The notes: generated from the letters alone by a model not told the origin. Positions 10,084-21,534 are shown, counted from the stretch's first letter. The stretch is 64,000 nt of DNA from Agapanthus africanus (GCA_030015575.1 CM057342.1:622137348-622201347), one strand, 5' to 3'. A program made the numbers and translations.

Positions 10084-10528
10084 TCCTGCACTCGGACTTT
10101 TCAAAAATAGAGCTTCATACTGCTTCATGTCACAACGATTTGTGAGAACACATGCGATTCCCGTGAAGCCACTCATTTCAAGCTGGAATGTCAGTTCCGG
10201 GAATGGAGTTTTGAAGGAAACTTTGGGGTATGATCAGTGCCCAGTTGTAGGTTGCGGTCGAGAATTCTACGCAAATTTCAAAGTACCGGACATACCAAAT
10301 TTCGATGTTGTGTTGGAAATGGATTGGCTGGGTGTATTATATGCTACTATTGACTGCCGTCAAAAGAGGGTGGTATTTGAGATACCAGATCATCCAGTCT
10401 TCTATTTCAAAAGTGAAAATAAAACTTTGGAGCCAGGAAGCTACCGTGCTAAACCAAAGAATGCAGAAGTGTTCTCTCTTCCGGCGGAAGAAGAAAAACC
10501 CAAAGTAGTTCGAGGATGTGTTCCCTGA
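10084..10528 (+). pseudogene. Chromovirus aspartic protease
   Basis: Degenerate active-site region near 10110 (FKNRASYCF where FDSGASHSF is expected, so the catalytic Asp is not visible), then a good frame from 10127: SQRFVRTHAIPVKPL, GREFYANFKVPDIPNFDVVL, MDWLGVLYATIDCRQKRVVF, all typical of chromovirus protease. About 85 bp of unrelated AT-rich sequence (about 9975-10060) separates gag from protease and could be an intron remnant. The frame shifts at about 10515 before the RT. Confidence 0.82.
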
Positions 10529-11850
10529 AGACATATCAGGTTTGCTTCTCGATCGAGATCTTGAGTTTAGTATTGATTTACAACCGGGTGCACAACCTGT
10601 AATCAATGCTCTGTATCGATTAAGTCCGGAAGGATTGAAGGAGATCCGTATTCAGTTGGACGAACTGCTGAAAAAAGGTTGGATCCGACCCAGTACTTCA
10701 AGTTGGGGATCTTCGGTGTTACTCGTGAAAAGGAAAGTAGGTTCATACAGGATGTGTGTGGATTATAGAGCTCTGAACAAAGTGACGATTAAGAACAAGT
10801 ATCCACTACCGTGCAACGATGATCTTTTTGATCAGTTAAGTGGGTCTTGTGTCTTTTCAAAACTGGATCTTCGTTCGGGTTATCATGAGGTGAAGGTCAA
10901 AGAGTCCGACATTCCGAAGACGGCGTTTAGGACTCGCTACGGTCATTATGAATATCTCATAATGCCATTTGGAGTAACCAATGCACCTGCCATCTTTATG
11001 AACCTGATGAACCATGTTTTCCGAGAGTACTTAGAAAAGTTCGTTGTCATCTTCATCGACGACAACCTGGTGTATTCAAAGAATCGGAAAGAACACACCG
11101 AGCACTTAGGATTGTCCTCGAGACATTGCGACAACATCAGCTCTATGCCAAGTATAGCAAGTGTGAATTTTGGCTAGATCAAGTCAGATTTCTCAGACAT
11201 ATTATTTCAGGCGAAGGAATCTCCGTAGATCCAGCTAAGGTGTCAGCTGTCAGCAAGTGGCCGACACCAAAGACGGTGAAAAAAATACAAAGTTTCTTGG
11301 GATTAGCAGGATACTGCCGACGATTCATTGAAGGCTTCTCAAAGATTGCAGCACCCCTGACCAAGCTCACACTTAAAGATGAAGCATTCGTGTGGTCAGA
11401 AGTATGTGAAATGGTTTTTATAGAACTCAAGTCAAAATTAACCTCTGCTCCTATCCTTATAATACCGGATCAATATGGAGGATTCGTTTTGCATTGTGAT
11501 GCGTCCGGTAAAGGATTAGGATGTGTTCTACACCAGCATGAAAAAGTTGTGACTTTTGCATCAAGACAGCTAAAGGTACATGAGTGCAACTTTCTAACAC
11601 ATGATCTGGAGTTGGTAGCCGTCATCTTCACACTTAAGATTTAGCGCCACTATCTCCTGGGAGAACGAGTGGATATATACACTGACCACAAGAGTCTTAA
11701 GTATGTATTTACTCAGAAGGAACTAAACATGTCGCAGAGAAGATGGCTAGAACTCATGGCGGACTTCGGCATCAACCTATAGTATCATCCTGGGAAGGTG
11801 AACATAGTTCCTAATGCACTTAGCCGCCAGCCATTAGAAATGAACCTCAC
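10518..11850 (+). pseudogene. Chromovirus reverse transcriptase and RNase H
   Basis: RT is clear from 10518: [71 protein letters not shown] and the catalytic [10 protein letters not shown] (family FIDDILVYSK). A frameshift at about 11110 moves the thumb and RNase H into another frame (11126-11644: [22 protein letters not shown], then [13 protein letters not shown]). An in-frame TAG falls at about 11642 (KI then stop, before RHYLLGE) and another at about 11780 (INL then stop, before YHPG). The region ends at NALSRQP. Not functional as written. Confidence 0.88.
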
Positions 11851-13000
11851 TGCTCAGTGGAAGTTACAGCAAGAATTGCATGGATCGGAGATCGAAGTAG
11901 TTATCCCAGGTAACGTTTCATATTTGATGAACTTACAAGTCCAGTCCACTCTTGTAAATCAGATCAAGACAGCTCAAGCAAATGATGCCAAGCTACAAAA
12001 TATCCGAGAACAAGTAGAAAGTGGAATTCAAATTGACTTCGTCATCCATGAAGATGGATCCTTGCGATATGGAAGTTGTTTATATGTACCAATCGGCCCT
12101 GTTCAAGAAGAGTTGATGAAAGAAACTCACAGCTCTCCGTATTCGGTACACCCCGGTGGTACGAAGATGTACAAGGATCTACGACAACACTACCGGTGGC
12201 ATCGAATGAAGCAAGAAGTAGCTAGAAGCATAGCGAAGTGTTTGGTGTGTCAGTAAGTGAAGGCTGAACATCACAGAACTGCTGGTCAACTTTAGCCGTT
12301 ACCAATCCAAGAATGGAAATGGCAGCATATTACCATTGACTTTGTGACTGCCCTTCCTCGCAGCACGAAGGGTAACGACGCAATATGGGTTATTGTGGAT
12401 CGATTCGCCAAATCGGCTCAATTTAATCCATTTCGAGTTGGCCAGCCAACCGAGATGTTAACAAAGAAGTACATGTAGGTAAGCATAAATCTAAAGTAAG
12501 ATTTAAACCTTTAAGATGTACCATATTTGATACCTATGAACTCATGCAGGAGATCATGAGATTACATGGAGTACCGATTTGCATCGTCTCCGATCGTGAT
12601 ACAAGTTCCGATCAAAGTTTTAGCAGAGTCTGCAAGCTAGCCTGGGAACGAGTCTGAATTTTAGCATGGTTTATCATCAAGAAACGGATGGACAATCCGA
12701 GCTAACAATTCGGATTCTGGAAGATATGCTAAGAGCCTGTATATTAGACTTCGGAGCTTCGTGGGAAGATCACCTACACCTTGTGGAGTTTTCATATAAC
12801 AACAGCTATCGGGCAAGTATTGGAATGTCACCATTCGTAGCACACTACGGAAGGAAGTTTCGTTCACCGCTAAGTTGGGGCAATGTTGGAGATCGTGATC
12901 TCCTTGGATCAGAGATGATCATAGCAACTGTGGACGTAGTTCGCATGATCAGGGAAAGGATGCGCATAGCCCAAGACCGACAAGCATTGGGCAGATGAAA
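11798..13000 (+). pseudogene. Chromovirus integrase
   Basis: H2C2 zinc domain: ETHSSPYSVHPGGTKMYKDL to ...AKCLVCQ (about 12120-12252), then a stop and the core domain: ITIDFVTALPRSTKGND, VDRFAKSAQF, interrupted at 12479-12549 by an intron-like insert, then EIMRLHGVPICIVSDRDT (second Asp), a damaged stretch near 12600-12660, and DGQSELTIRILEDMLRACI (catalytic Glu). The last part reads SPLSWGNVGDRDLLG. Several stops and at least one shift. Confidence 0.85.
12479..12549 (+). other. Intron-like insert in chromovirus integrase
   Basis: 71 bp, AT-rich, starting GTAAGC and ending ATGCAG, placed exactly between two integrase codons: KKYM plus a TAG on the left and EIMRLHG on the right. The family reads ...YVQEIVRLHG, so the insert falls between the Q and E codons and leaves the phase intact. 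Borders and size fit a minimal plant spliceosomal intron. Splicing cannot be shown from DNA alone. Confidence 0.6.
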
Positions 13001-13065
13001 AGAGTCAACATCTGGAGTTCCAACCTGAAGACCATGAATTCCTGAAGATCTTTCCAAATAGAGGA

Positions 13066-13435
13066 GTGATACGTTTTGGCAAGAGAGATAAGCTAAGTCC
13101 AAGATACATAGGACCGTTCGACATACTCGAACGAGTTGGAGAAGTGGCATTCCGTTTAGCACTACCACCTTCATTGGAAGGAGTGCACAGCATATTCCAC
13201 ATATCCCAACTGCGACGATATGTGAACGACCCCAGCCACATACTTGATCACTCAGAGTTCACAGTACAAACTGACTTAACCTGCGAGCAACAACCAGTTG
13301 AGATCCTGGACCGAAAGATGAAGACATTGCGGAACAAGGAAGTAAACTTAGTCCGAGTGATGTGGAGAAAGGATTCGCCGGTAGAATCAACATGGGAATG
13401 AGAAGAAGATATGCGTGCATGATACCCCTACCTCT
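13066..13435 (+). pseudogene. Chromovirus integrase C-terminus and chromodomain
   Basis: IRFGKRDKLSPRYIGPFDIL, FRLALPPSLEGVHSIFHISQ and LRRYVNDPSHIL are the integrase C-terminal GPF/Y-type region of Tekay elements. The downstream VEILDRKMKTLRNKEV and RVMWRKDSPVESTWE match the chromodomain carried by these elements, which is thought to guide insertion into heterochromatin. A stop (TGA) follows STWE where the family continues with REEDMR..YPYLF. A frame break precedes 13066. Confidence 0.85.
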
Positions 13436-13485
13436 TTGAAAATCAGTCCCTATGTAATTGTAAATTTCAAGGATGAAATTTTTAT

Positions 13486-13493
13486 AAGGAGGG
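13486..13493 (+). promoter_or_regulatory. Chromovirus polypurine tract
   Basis: AAGGAGGG, five bases before the 3' LTR start at 13499, in the right place to prime plus-strand cDNA synthesis. Confidence 0.75.
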
Positions 13494-13609
13494 TAGAATG
13501 TAACGACTATGAAATCTTTGTACACAAATTTTCCTGTTAATCTACAGAAAAGAGTATTACAGCCTGTGAAAGAGTTAAAAGTTATTTCTATTAGATAAAA
13601 GCAAGGAAG

Positions 13610-13682
13610 CAACTTGTAGCTCAATGGTAAAGCCCATGCACTGCTATGATGTAGCCTGTGTGTTCGATTCCCATCAGACACA
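13610..13682 (+). other. tRNA-like segment in chromovirus LTR (A and B boxes)
   Basis: TAGCTCAATGGTAAAGC at 13617-13633 fits the RNA polymerase III A box and D-arm, and TGTTCGATTCCC at 13661-13672 fits the B box and T-loop, at near-normal tRNA spacing. The acceptor and T stems do not pair well, so this is a tRNA-derived or tRNA-mimicking piece, not a functional tRNA gene. Confidence 0.55.
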
Positions 13683-14054
13683 ATTATTTTTCTTCTGATT
13701 TTTCTTTTTATTTTTGGAAGCCGAAAAAGTTGCACGTGCAATACACGGGGAAATGAAAAGTTCAGAAAAACCAAACATGCGTAAAATGGTGTAAACACAG
13801 AAAAACCCACGTGGCACGAATCTCGAGGCCAGAGAACCAAATCCGATCGGCCAAATTGGTCATCGGGTCGGCGCTGACGGCTCTGATGTGCCCGTTTGCC
13901 TCCGTGCTTTGCACACTTGTCCCATTAGCTCTCTTAACTCCTCTGCACTGTTTGATTTCTCTGCAATCAAATAGAGACATTTCATTTCACCAATTAATAC
14001 CATTTTAATGCTTTTTTAATCCACAATTTTAATTTCCAAACCCTAATTCTCCAC

Positions 14055-14062
14055 TATAAATA
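14055..14062 (+). promoter_or_regulatory. TATA box of chromovirus LTR
   Basis: TATAAATA about 555 bp into the LTR, followed by C/A-rich sequence suitable for a start site near 14090. This would place the U3/R boundary there. Confidence 0.55.
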
Positions 14063-16299
14063 CCACCTCATGCCCTAGCACTTCACCATTCTGAAAATTC
14101 CAGCAAAAACTCTCTCAAAAAGTTCCTAAGTGCAAGTGGAGTAAAGTGGAGTTAGCGAACAAGCTTGTTCCGTCGAAAATCGAAGCCATTTCCGGAGCTC
14201 CCGCAATGCCACAAAGACACTCCTATCTTCCTAATCCTTTTCTTAATATTTTCAAAACCGTAAGTCCCTCTTTTCTCCTTCTTTTTCATATCAATTCGTT
14301 TTTTTTAAAATACATCGACAAAAGTGGAGTTCACATAACAATCTTCGTTTCTAAACATTTTATCATGCTTGATATGTCTAAATGTCATATAATCACCCTA
14401 ATATCTTTTTCAAATAAAACCCACATTTATTGTTTACTTATGAAACCAAAATTTCATGTTCAATACGCATATAACGAACTTTTCATTAAAATATCTTGAA
14501 CTTTAATATTACCTCTTTCGATAATTGTTAAATACCTTTAAGAAAAACTTCACGGGGTAACGACCTACCCCACATGCATACTTTGGTTTTCATAGCACGA
14601 TGCCTATATATATATGTTTGGTTCAAAGAATAATTTTTACAATAAAATACCACATATTTTAAAAAAAAAACGGGTTTCTTTTAAAGCGGTATTTGTATTA
14701 CTTTGCAATTATGCATCTACAACTCTCGTTAGGGGGCCCACTAATGGATAGTGCGGATTATCGCACATCTTGGAGATAGTAGAGAGAGATGCAGCACTCC
14801 TTACGGAGTATTCGATCTCGAAAGGAAATAAAATACGGTTTTTTAAGAAATGCGAATTTTCTAAATAAAACTAATTTTTAAAAATTAAAAATTATATAAA
14901 ATTATAAATCCATATTTTCATTATATTATGAAACTATATTTTTCTAAAAAATGAAAGATTAAAAAATGTCAATAAAATACCATCAAGTTACTTAAATGGG
15001 CTAGTTTTCAATAAAATACCATAAACTTTTAAAAGCGAAGTATTTATCATAAAAAAACTACAATACTTAAAATACATGTTCATGAAAACCTTAATTAATA
15101 CAAATCACCCTCGAGGTTTTATTTTTAACAATATTAAAAATATTTTTCATAAAACCCCTCGAGATATACAAAACAATATTTTAAGGACTTTAGTAAATAT
15201 AAGTTTAAGCGAGATCAATTCTCTTGAGCCCCAGGGAGAAGGAGAAAATGAGTGCTTGCCTATTCAGGTTAGACAACTTAACGGAGTCATCAATGACAAT
15301 TGTCTTGGAAAAAGACAAAAATCCTGCCGTCCATGTGCAGCAGTTGCCGATTACTCACGAGCCTAAGAATTCAAGAGTTAAATCAGTTTACAAGGGTCTG
15401 ACTCAATCTGAGTCCAAACTCAAACCTGAATCCAAAATCTAACACGAACTTGAATACTTGATCATGAACATGAATACTCGAATTCAATCATCAAACTCAA
15501 ACTTGACTCGACTTGACCGAACCATGGTTATAACTTGACATGAACTCAACATGATTATTTGAACACATGATTACATCCTGAACATGAACCTGAACATTTT
15601 ATATCCATGATTTCGTCCAAGACCTGTAAACATAATTTATAAAATATATTAAGCGGGGATAAAGGGGTAGTTTGTACGGAACGTATATCGTAGCATGAGA
15701 GGTCACTTAAAAGACGCCTACATGAATTCATGTGCCGTTGTCCCGTGGGTTATGACGGGGCCTTGTACTACATGTTACCATAGTCTACGGTGTAAGATGG
15801 ACTCCTCTCATATACATGAATATCTTCTTTATCAAACTATAAATAACCACGTTAGAATAACTATCATTTACCTGTTCACTTCACATTATATATTATCTTC
15901 TACTTCTTTTTTGGGACTTACCGAGCGCTAGTTCGCCGACGACATTCCTTTCTGTTTCTTTCTTTAGAATGTTCGTTAGGAGGACCGGACTCTGAGGAGA
16001 TAGAGCCGAGCCAAGAGGACTTGGACCAGCTTATAGCTCAGCCTGACTACTAGTTCTTCTTGCACTTATTTTCTGTATGCCATTGTTTAAGCATTTGCTT
16101 TATATCATTGTATCTTTTTATTACAAACAGTTGTATGTAAAGCTGAATGTAAATAAAGTTGTTGTTTCATTTTATGACTCTTGTCATTCTTGTTCATTTA
16201 TATATTGCTTAATTATGCTTAACGTTTTTATTTCATAGTAAATACGTTGCAGGCTTGCCACGTCACCATTTCCGTCTACTGCGAAGCGGGGCGTTACAC

Positions 16300-16795
16300 A
16301 CTGCAAGTTGGTCAGGCAAGAAGCTACCCAGCAACCATGTGAGAAGGGTTCATATCCATAGTTCATGCCGAGCAGGAACCTACTAGCTGCGAGTTGGCCG
16401 GAAGAAAACTACCCAGCGGTCTCGTGAGAGGGTTTCGGATCCACGGTTCATGCCGAACAAGAATTTACTCGCTGCGAGTTGGCCGGGCAGGAAGCTACCC
16501 AGCGGCCTCATGAGAAGGTTTCAGAACTACGGTTCTTGCCGAGCAGGAATATACTCGTTGTGAATTGGCCGGGTAGAAAGCCACCCAGCGGTCTCGTGAG
16601 AGGGCTTCTAATCCACAGTTCATGCCAAGCAGGAATCTACTCATTGCAAGTTGGCTGGGTAGGAAGATACCCAGCGGCTCATGAAAGGGCTTCAGATCCA
16701 CAGTTCATACCGAACAGGAACCTACTCGGTGTGAATTGGCCAGGCAAGAATCTACCCAGCAGCCTTATGAGAGGGCTTCCGACCAATACAAGGTA
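16300..16795. repeat. 86-bp tandem array, about six copies
   Basis: Imperfect units of about 84-86 bp with the recurring core GAGTTGGCCGG..AG.AAGCTACCCAGCGG, then CATGAGAGGGCTTC and TTCATGCCGAGCAGGAA..TACTC. The first unit abuts the chromovirus LTR, so the array was longer. Tandem repeats between pol and 3' LTR are a known feature of Tat-lineage elements and a source of plant satellites. Confidence 0.88.
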
Positions 16796-17066
16796 GAATC
16801 GTCATGACGTTGACATTTGCATCTCCCAGATTCCCGGTGCCACATGGTGCATGGCAGGTATCTTGAGATCTGTGTGTATCTCCTGACGGATCTTAAGATC
16901 CGCACGTATCTCCTCAAGCGTCATTCAATCTACCCGGATCAGCGTGAAAGGGAGTCGGCTAATGGCCGGAAGCCGCGTGGTAACGCCTCAGCCTATAAAT
17001 GTGATACTCCATAATTCATGCCTTGGCGAGAAAGAATCTCGATCGTAGGGGAATTTTCGTTGAGAA

Positions 17067-17074
17067 TATAAATA
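17067..17074 (+). promoter_or_regulatory. TATA box of antisense unit in Tat 3' region
   Basis: TATAAATA followed 104 bp later by an ATG at 17178. It faces right, opposite to the Tat pol. Confidence 0.55.
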
Positions 17075-17177
17075 GAGGAGTCTTGGCCTCTTCTTATGCA
17101 CTTTCGTCGATTGCTTTTAGTTGTCTCCGTCTCCTACTTTTTTCCTTTCTCCGACCTTCGTAGTCAATCGTTTTTCA

Positions 17178-17500
17178 ATGGCCGGCAACACGTACAACAT
17201 CCGAGATATTGTATCTCACGACGACGTCTACTACTACGACTATGGAAGTTCCGAGGCAACATACGAGGCTGTGATAGGTTGACCAGAACGTCACTATGGG
17301 CGGTTACTCCCACGCCGATCGTCTCTCCTTCAGGTGCTCGTCCACGAAATCTGGAAGACTTCCCCAGCCTTTTCAGGGCATTGTCCCAACAAGCATTGGA
17401 AGAGATCGTCGACAAGAAGCGCACGGCCCATGAGTTGGGCCTGATCTCGAAGAGCAGACGAGATCTCTTGATAGATATCCTGTGCCGATCTTTTCAATAG
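17178..17500 (+). pseudogene. Antisense ORF of Tat-lineage element, frameshifted
   Basis: From ATG 17178 the frame reads MAGNTYNIRDIVSHDDVYYY and stops at 17280-17282. A second frame covers the rest to a stop at 17498-17500, with RPRNLEDFPSLFRALSQQAL and VDKKRTAHELGLISKSRRDL, rich in charged residues and probably helical. An upstream TATA (17067) and an A/T-rich 3' end near 17740-17770 make a small transcription unit opposite to pol. Some Tat-lineage elements carry an extra antisense ORF here; I infer this is one, broken by a single shift. Function unknown. Confidence 0.55.
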
Positions 17501-17924
17501 AGATTGATCATAGCTTCATGCGCGACGGCTGGAGTCCTCGACGGAACTATAGCTGCTCGGGTCCAAAAGCATAGGCAGAGGGCGTGATGGGACGTTGCCT
17601 GGGCACGGCTGTCGGATCTCTGCTTTGAGTACCACGATCAATGTTTTAGAGACCCTCTTCCTCCTTTGCTGTAATTGTTAAGCGACAAAATATTGTTTTC
17701 TTTTGCGAGCCCCTGGGCACTTTTGTAAGGCTGAGGAGCCGAGAATACCTTTTATTAACAAATTTTTCTTTTGCTTATGAATTCTTCTTTGCTCAGAATG
17801 TCAGAACATCAAAAAATTTTGCTTCTATTTTTCCATGTATAGGTACATCGATGCCCTTCCTCCAATTCTTCACCCCGGAGTCGAGGTAAGATGGGCGGAA
17901 CAAGACTTAGGTCGGCTACCTATA

Positions 17925-18115
17925 GGTACACCCGCGTTTTATTCACCTAAGCAAAGGGCTGGCCTGGGATACTTCCTTTGCCTCCGAACCGAGCTGGAGA
18001 CAGCCAATAAGCTCGAGAGAAGGCTTCAGACCATCAGTTAGGTGAGGCAGGAAACTACACGTTTTGAATGGGCGGGATGGGAAGGAGGCTACCTGCCGGC
18101 CATACGCGGCGTCTA
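17925..18115. repeat. Diverged copies of the 86-bp repeat
   Basis: GAGAAGGCTTCAGACCATC, then GGCAGGAAACTACACG and GGGCGGGATGGGAAGGAGGC with CTACCTGCCGG echo the 86-bp unit at 16300-16795. If real, the array once lay on both sides of the antisense unit. Confidence 0.4.
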
Positions 18116-18183
18116 GGTTTAGAATTAGGAGAAACAATCTAGATTGCAGAGAAGCAAGAATCTTTATTATTAAAGGGAGTAAA

Positions 18184-19315
18184 AGTTTAGCAATATAATT
18201 TTAGCTTTTCGGTATTATACGGCTGCGGAAGGTCACGTACCAAGGAATCTTGGAGGCGGTATGCTCCTCCTGGCAATACCTCGGTCACGAGGAAGGGACT
18301 ATCTCTCTTCGGGAAGAACTTGTGCAGCTTTCCTTGGTCCTCAAATTTGTTGCGCCGAAGGACTAAATCTCCTGATTTGAACGCTCGGTGTTGACCCGAG
18401 CATTGTAGTACCGAGCGGTCTGCTACTAATATACGGCCATCCTTATTTGCTCCTGGTCTCTCTTCTCCAGCAGGATATCTAGGTTGCTTCAAAGGGCTAC
18501 GACGTTGGCTTCTTCATCAAAGTGTTCGACTCGATAACTAGGTAGACCGATTTCTTTAGGGACCATTTCCTCGGTGCCATAACAGAGATTGAACGGGGTT
18601 TCCTCCGTGGGTGTCTTCTTCAATGTATGCAATGCCCACAGTACCCGGGGAAGTTCTTCGACCCATCCGCCCTGTCTTCCTTCCAGGCGGGCTTTGATCC
18701 TCCGGATGACGCCTCGGTTAGCTACCTCGGCTTTCCCGTTGCACTGGGGATGAGCGACCGCGGAGAATTTCATCAGTATGTACTAGTCGTTGTAGAATTC
18801 TCTGACTTTGTCGTTCTCGAAGTTGGTTCCATGGTCGGTGATGATACGCCTCAGAATTCCAAATCGTGCAATTACGTTGTTCTGCAGGAACTTCACTGTG
18901 GAGGCGGCATCCGGTTTTCTAATCGGCATGGTTTCGATCCATTTTGTAAAGTAGTCCATGACAACAAGGACATATTTGTGCCTCATGTGCCCGTAGGGAG
19001 CTGGCCAACCATGTTCATCCCCCATTGTGCGAATAGCCAAGGGGAGCTCAGCGTCGTTATCTCTGTGTCTGGTAACTGAGGAATGCTGCCGAAGAATTGA
19101 CACGCCTTGCGCCTCCATATGGGCTTTCTGCATTGGAGTGGATGGTTGACCAATAATAGACATGTAGCAGTTTCTTTTGAATCAGATTGTGGGACAACCT
19201 AATGTGCGCCTTCGACTCCTTCGTGTATCTCCCGGAGAACATACTCAGCTTTTTCGAAATTGATGCACCTGAGTAGAGGTTGGGTGTATGATTTTTTATA
19301 CAAGTTATCTTTTCT
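18184..19315 (-). pseudogene. Tat-lineage integrase
   Basis: Read leftwards: H2C2 entry (CINFEKAEYVLREIHEGVEG, about 19180-19300), then core GWPAPYGHMRHKYVLVVMDY with MDYFTKWIE (first Asp), ARFGILRRIITDHGTNFEN (second Asp) and HPQCNGKAEVANRGVIRRIK (Glu), so the D-D-E residues are present. The C-terminal part (18187-18492) reads FKSGDLVLRRNKFEDQGKL to VTEVLPGGAYRLQD and ends in NTEKLKLYC without a chromodomain, as expected for Tat. Frame breaks lie near 19170, 18780 and 18490. ANG2 entered directly upstream. Confidence 0.88.
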
Positions 19316-19321
19316 TTATAC

Positions 19322-21534
19322 TGTAGGGTAACTAGGCACACTAACAAAGCTCTACAAGGCATCGACCATGCCGGATTTAAAAATTTAGGTGCCTAACAAC
19401 CCGAAGCAAGATCGTTAACTAGAGATTAGGCGAAACATAAAGCAAGCTAAACACTTTAACCCTAAGTGAATACGAAATACAACCTTTGTAGATCGGTCTT
19501 TCACTTCTTAAGCTCCGTGATGTAGTCCCTTCGCTGCGATCAACCAACTCCCGGACTCTCGGACGGCTCCATGAGGAAATTGCAACGGGATCGCTTGAAG
19601 TCTTTAGTGTCGAAGATGATCTACGTCGAGGGAATACGGACTCGAGCTTCTACCTCACTAACCATAGAATTAGTGAAGCAAACACCCTAAACAAAAGTGC
19701 TAGTCTAGTAGAGGATGGTGAGATAGGAAGTGGGTACTCTTTAGATTTTGATTTCTCACTTGGATCTTCACTTGATAAATTTCTAGCAAGCTTTTCCTTT
19801 TCTTCAAGAAGAAGAAGAAGAAAAGAAAACAATAAGAATCATAAAATGAAATGAATTATCAAGTGATGTCTATTATAATGCAACCATGGGTGAGTTAAAC
19901 CATTGTAGAGACTAAACTAGAGTTTAGGTGAATGGTTAGGTTAATGAAAATGTGATGCAAAACAAAAATGGTGGACTTTGTCAAAGATGCTTGAAAGCTT
20001 CATGAAGCTTCAAGCAAATTCAAAAATGAGCACCATTTTTGAATTACAAAATGAATTAAAAACCTTTACCATTAACCTAAATATAGTGTTAGTCACACAC
20101 ACACCCAAGTTTGCATGTATCATCAAACATGATACAAACTTGTGCACAAAAATATATCACATATACAACTTGTGCACATCAAGTGAGAAAATCAATCTTA
20201 AGTGAACCAATACTAGTTAATGTAAAGTAATATATCAAATATATAATTATACATTAAATCATTAAATCAACACTTGATTTAACGATCCGTTCATATCGCA
20301 TATAACCGACTAATATCCAATGTATCGACTTATCGAATCAATCATTGATTCGATAACTAGGTTATATCGCATACAACCAATCGATACAATCATCGTGAGA
20401 ATAAAATACGGTATCACATACTCGTATCATTCTCGGTCCCGTACATATCACATATGCGCTCCTATCTTGTTTTGCCTGAGCCAGTACAATCTCTATGTAG
20501 GACTCTAAAGACTCGTCAATACGGCGGCAGTAGGTGATGATCATATCAAACACCCACAAGCCGTCGGCGGTACTAGCTGGACGTAACGGCTACCCGGGTA
20601 TTGAGCGATCAGAAGATCAGCAAGCAAGCCCGCTCCAACTCCTGCAAAAGCCTGACAGTGACACTACCGTACAGTCCGGTCTCTTCGTCTGATATGTCGC
20701 ATATCAAGTCTAGGGGTGGTAAACGTCAGACCCCAATAACCGATAGGTCATGCCGATATGAGGCTCATAACGGGTCGAGAAACTACTGGTAACTCTTACC
20801 AGTATATCTCTAAACCAGCCCTGGCCAGGGACTTCCCTGTTACGGCCAATCGAGCATAGCGCAACATCAATCCCCAATATCGGGAGAGACGAAACCCCTC
20901 TTATCGCTCATTGCCTCCATGTGACTCGGGACTGTACCCAAAAACCACCGTTTTGCACGCCCTCTTAGATGTGGTAAGGTGGAAATCAAAGCACAGTGGG
21001 AATCACACAAGACTCTATGACGATCTCGGGTCTACAGACTAACATGTACCAGTGTCACCAGAGAACTGCTATCTGACGTAAGGTATAATACCATCTGGGA
21101 GTTCTCGTCGAGTCCGTCCAGTGTACCCAGTCTCCACTGAGCACCCGTATATCATCTCTGATGTCAAACACCAATGGATATGGGATCATCCATCGCCCAT
21201 CTGTATGGGTCGAGAAGGTATACGCTAGTCTACTCCGGTATATTGATGCCATGTCTCGATATACCCACAACTAGGGACCTTAAAGGATGTACTTATGGAC
21301 TACCATGTCCCCACTAGTATGATCTGCATCACAGTCCAGGTAGTCAAGTACACATCCTAAGGGCTTTAACAATATGTAACTGAGAGACATTCAGTATACA
21401 CGTTAAGGTAAAGAGTAACCAGATAGCATACTATCATGTCGAGCAAGAAAGTCCTCCCTATATATGTCCAAGCATCCACTACAATATACAACACATATAT
21501 AGTAATGGCCTCTAGGGCATACATATAACTAACA
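19322..21534 (-). repeat. ANG2 3' LTR
   Basis: Starts TGTAGGGTAACTAGG and ends ACTAACA on the plus strand, 2213 bp. Close to the ANG2 5' LTR and clearly of the same family as the ANG1 LTRs, with the same hairpin set (for example CAGTCTCCACTG near 21128 and TATATTGA/TCGATATA near 21238-21265). Confidence 0.92.

Larger units (their letters stand above)
9607..16298 (+). mobile_element. Tekay/Del-like Ty3/gypsy chromovirus, 5' part outside window
   Basis: Plus-strand order gag tail, protease, RT, RNase H, integrase, chromodomain, polypurine tract, 3' LTR is that of a Ty3/gypsy chromovirus. The 5' half is displaced beyond ANG1. The LTR begins TGTAACG and ends CGTTACA. The right flank at 16299 is the 3' non-coding region of a Tat-lineage element. 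Coding frames hold several stops and shifts, many of them explained by C-to-T or G-to-A changes. Confidence 0.88.
13499..16298 (+). repeat. Chromovirus 3' LTR
   Basis: Begins TGTAACG and ends CGTTACA, perfect 7-bp inverted termini, about 2.8 kb, which suits Tekay/Del LTRs. It holds a tRNA-like block (13610-13682), a TATA box (14055-14062), a long AT-rich stretch (about 14600-15200) and no believable gene; frames such as 14146-14499 and 15695-15931 are chance. The mate LTR is outside the window. Confidence 0.82.
16299..19321 (-). mobile_element. Tat-lineage Ty3/gypsy element, left (3') segment
   Basis: Minus-strand integrase at 18184-19315 joins, across the ANG2 insertion, to RNase H and RT at 61354-63570. 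To the left lies a long 3' non-coding region with an 86-bp tandem array and a plus-strand (antisense) transcription unit, both known traits of the Tat lineage (Tat, Grande, Cinful, Ogre, Retand). The 3' LTR is not in the window; the chromovirus interrupts the region at 16298. Confidence 0.82.

Noticed and set aside
13610-13682. Functional tRNA gene
   Set aside because: A and B boxes fit, but acceptor and T stems do not pair and it lies in an LTR.
13259-13840. 193-residue minus-strand frame across the chromovirus pol end and LTR
   Set aside because: It spans the chromodomain, polypurine tract and LTR start on the opposite strand and has no recognisable motif.
16300-16795. CRISPR array
   Set aside because: Whole 86-bp units repeat with scattered substitutions; there are no unique spacers, and the context is a plant retrotransposon.
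18627-19079. 150-residue plus-strand frame
   Set aside because: It is the opposite strand of a clear Tat integrase with D-D-E motifs.
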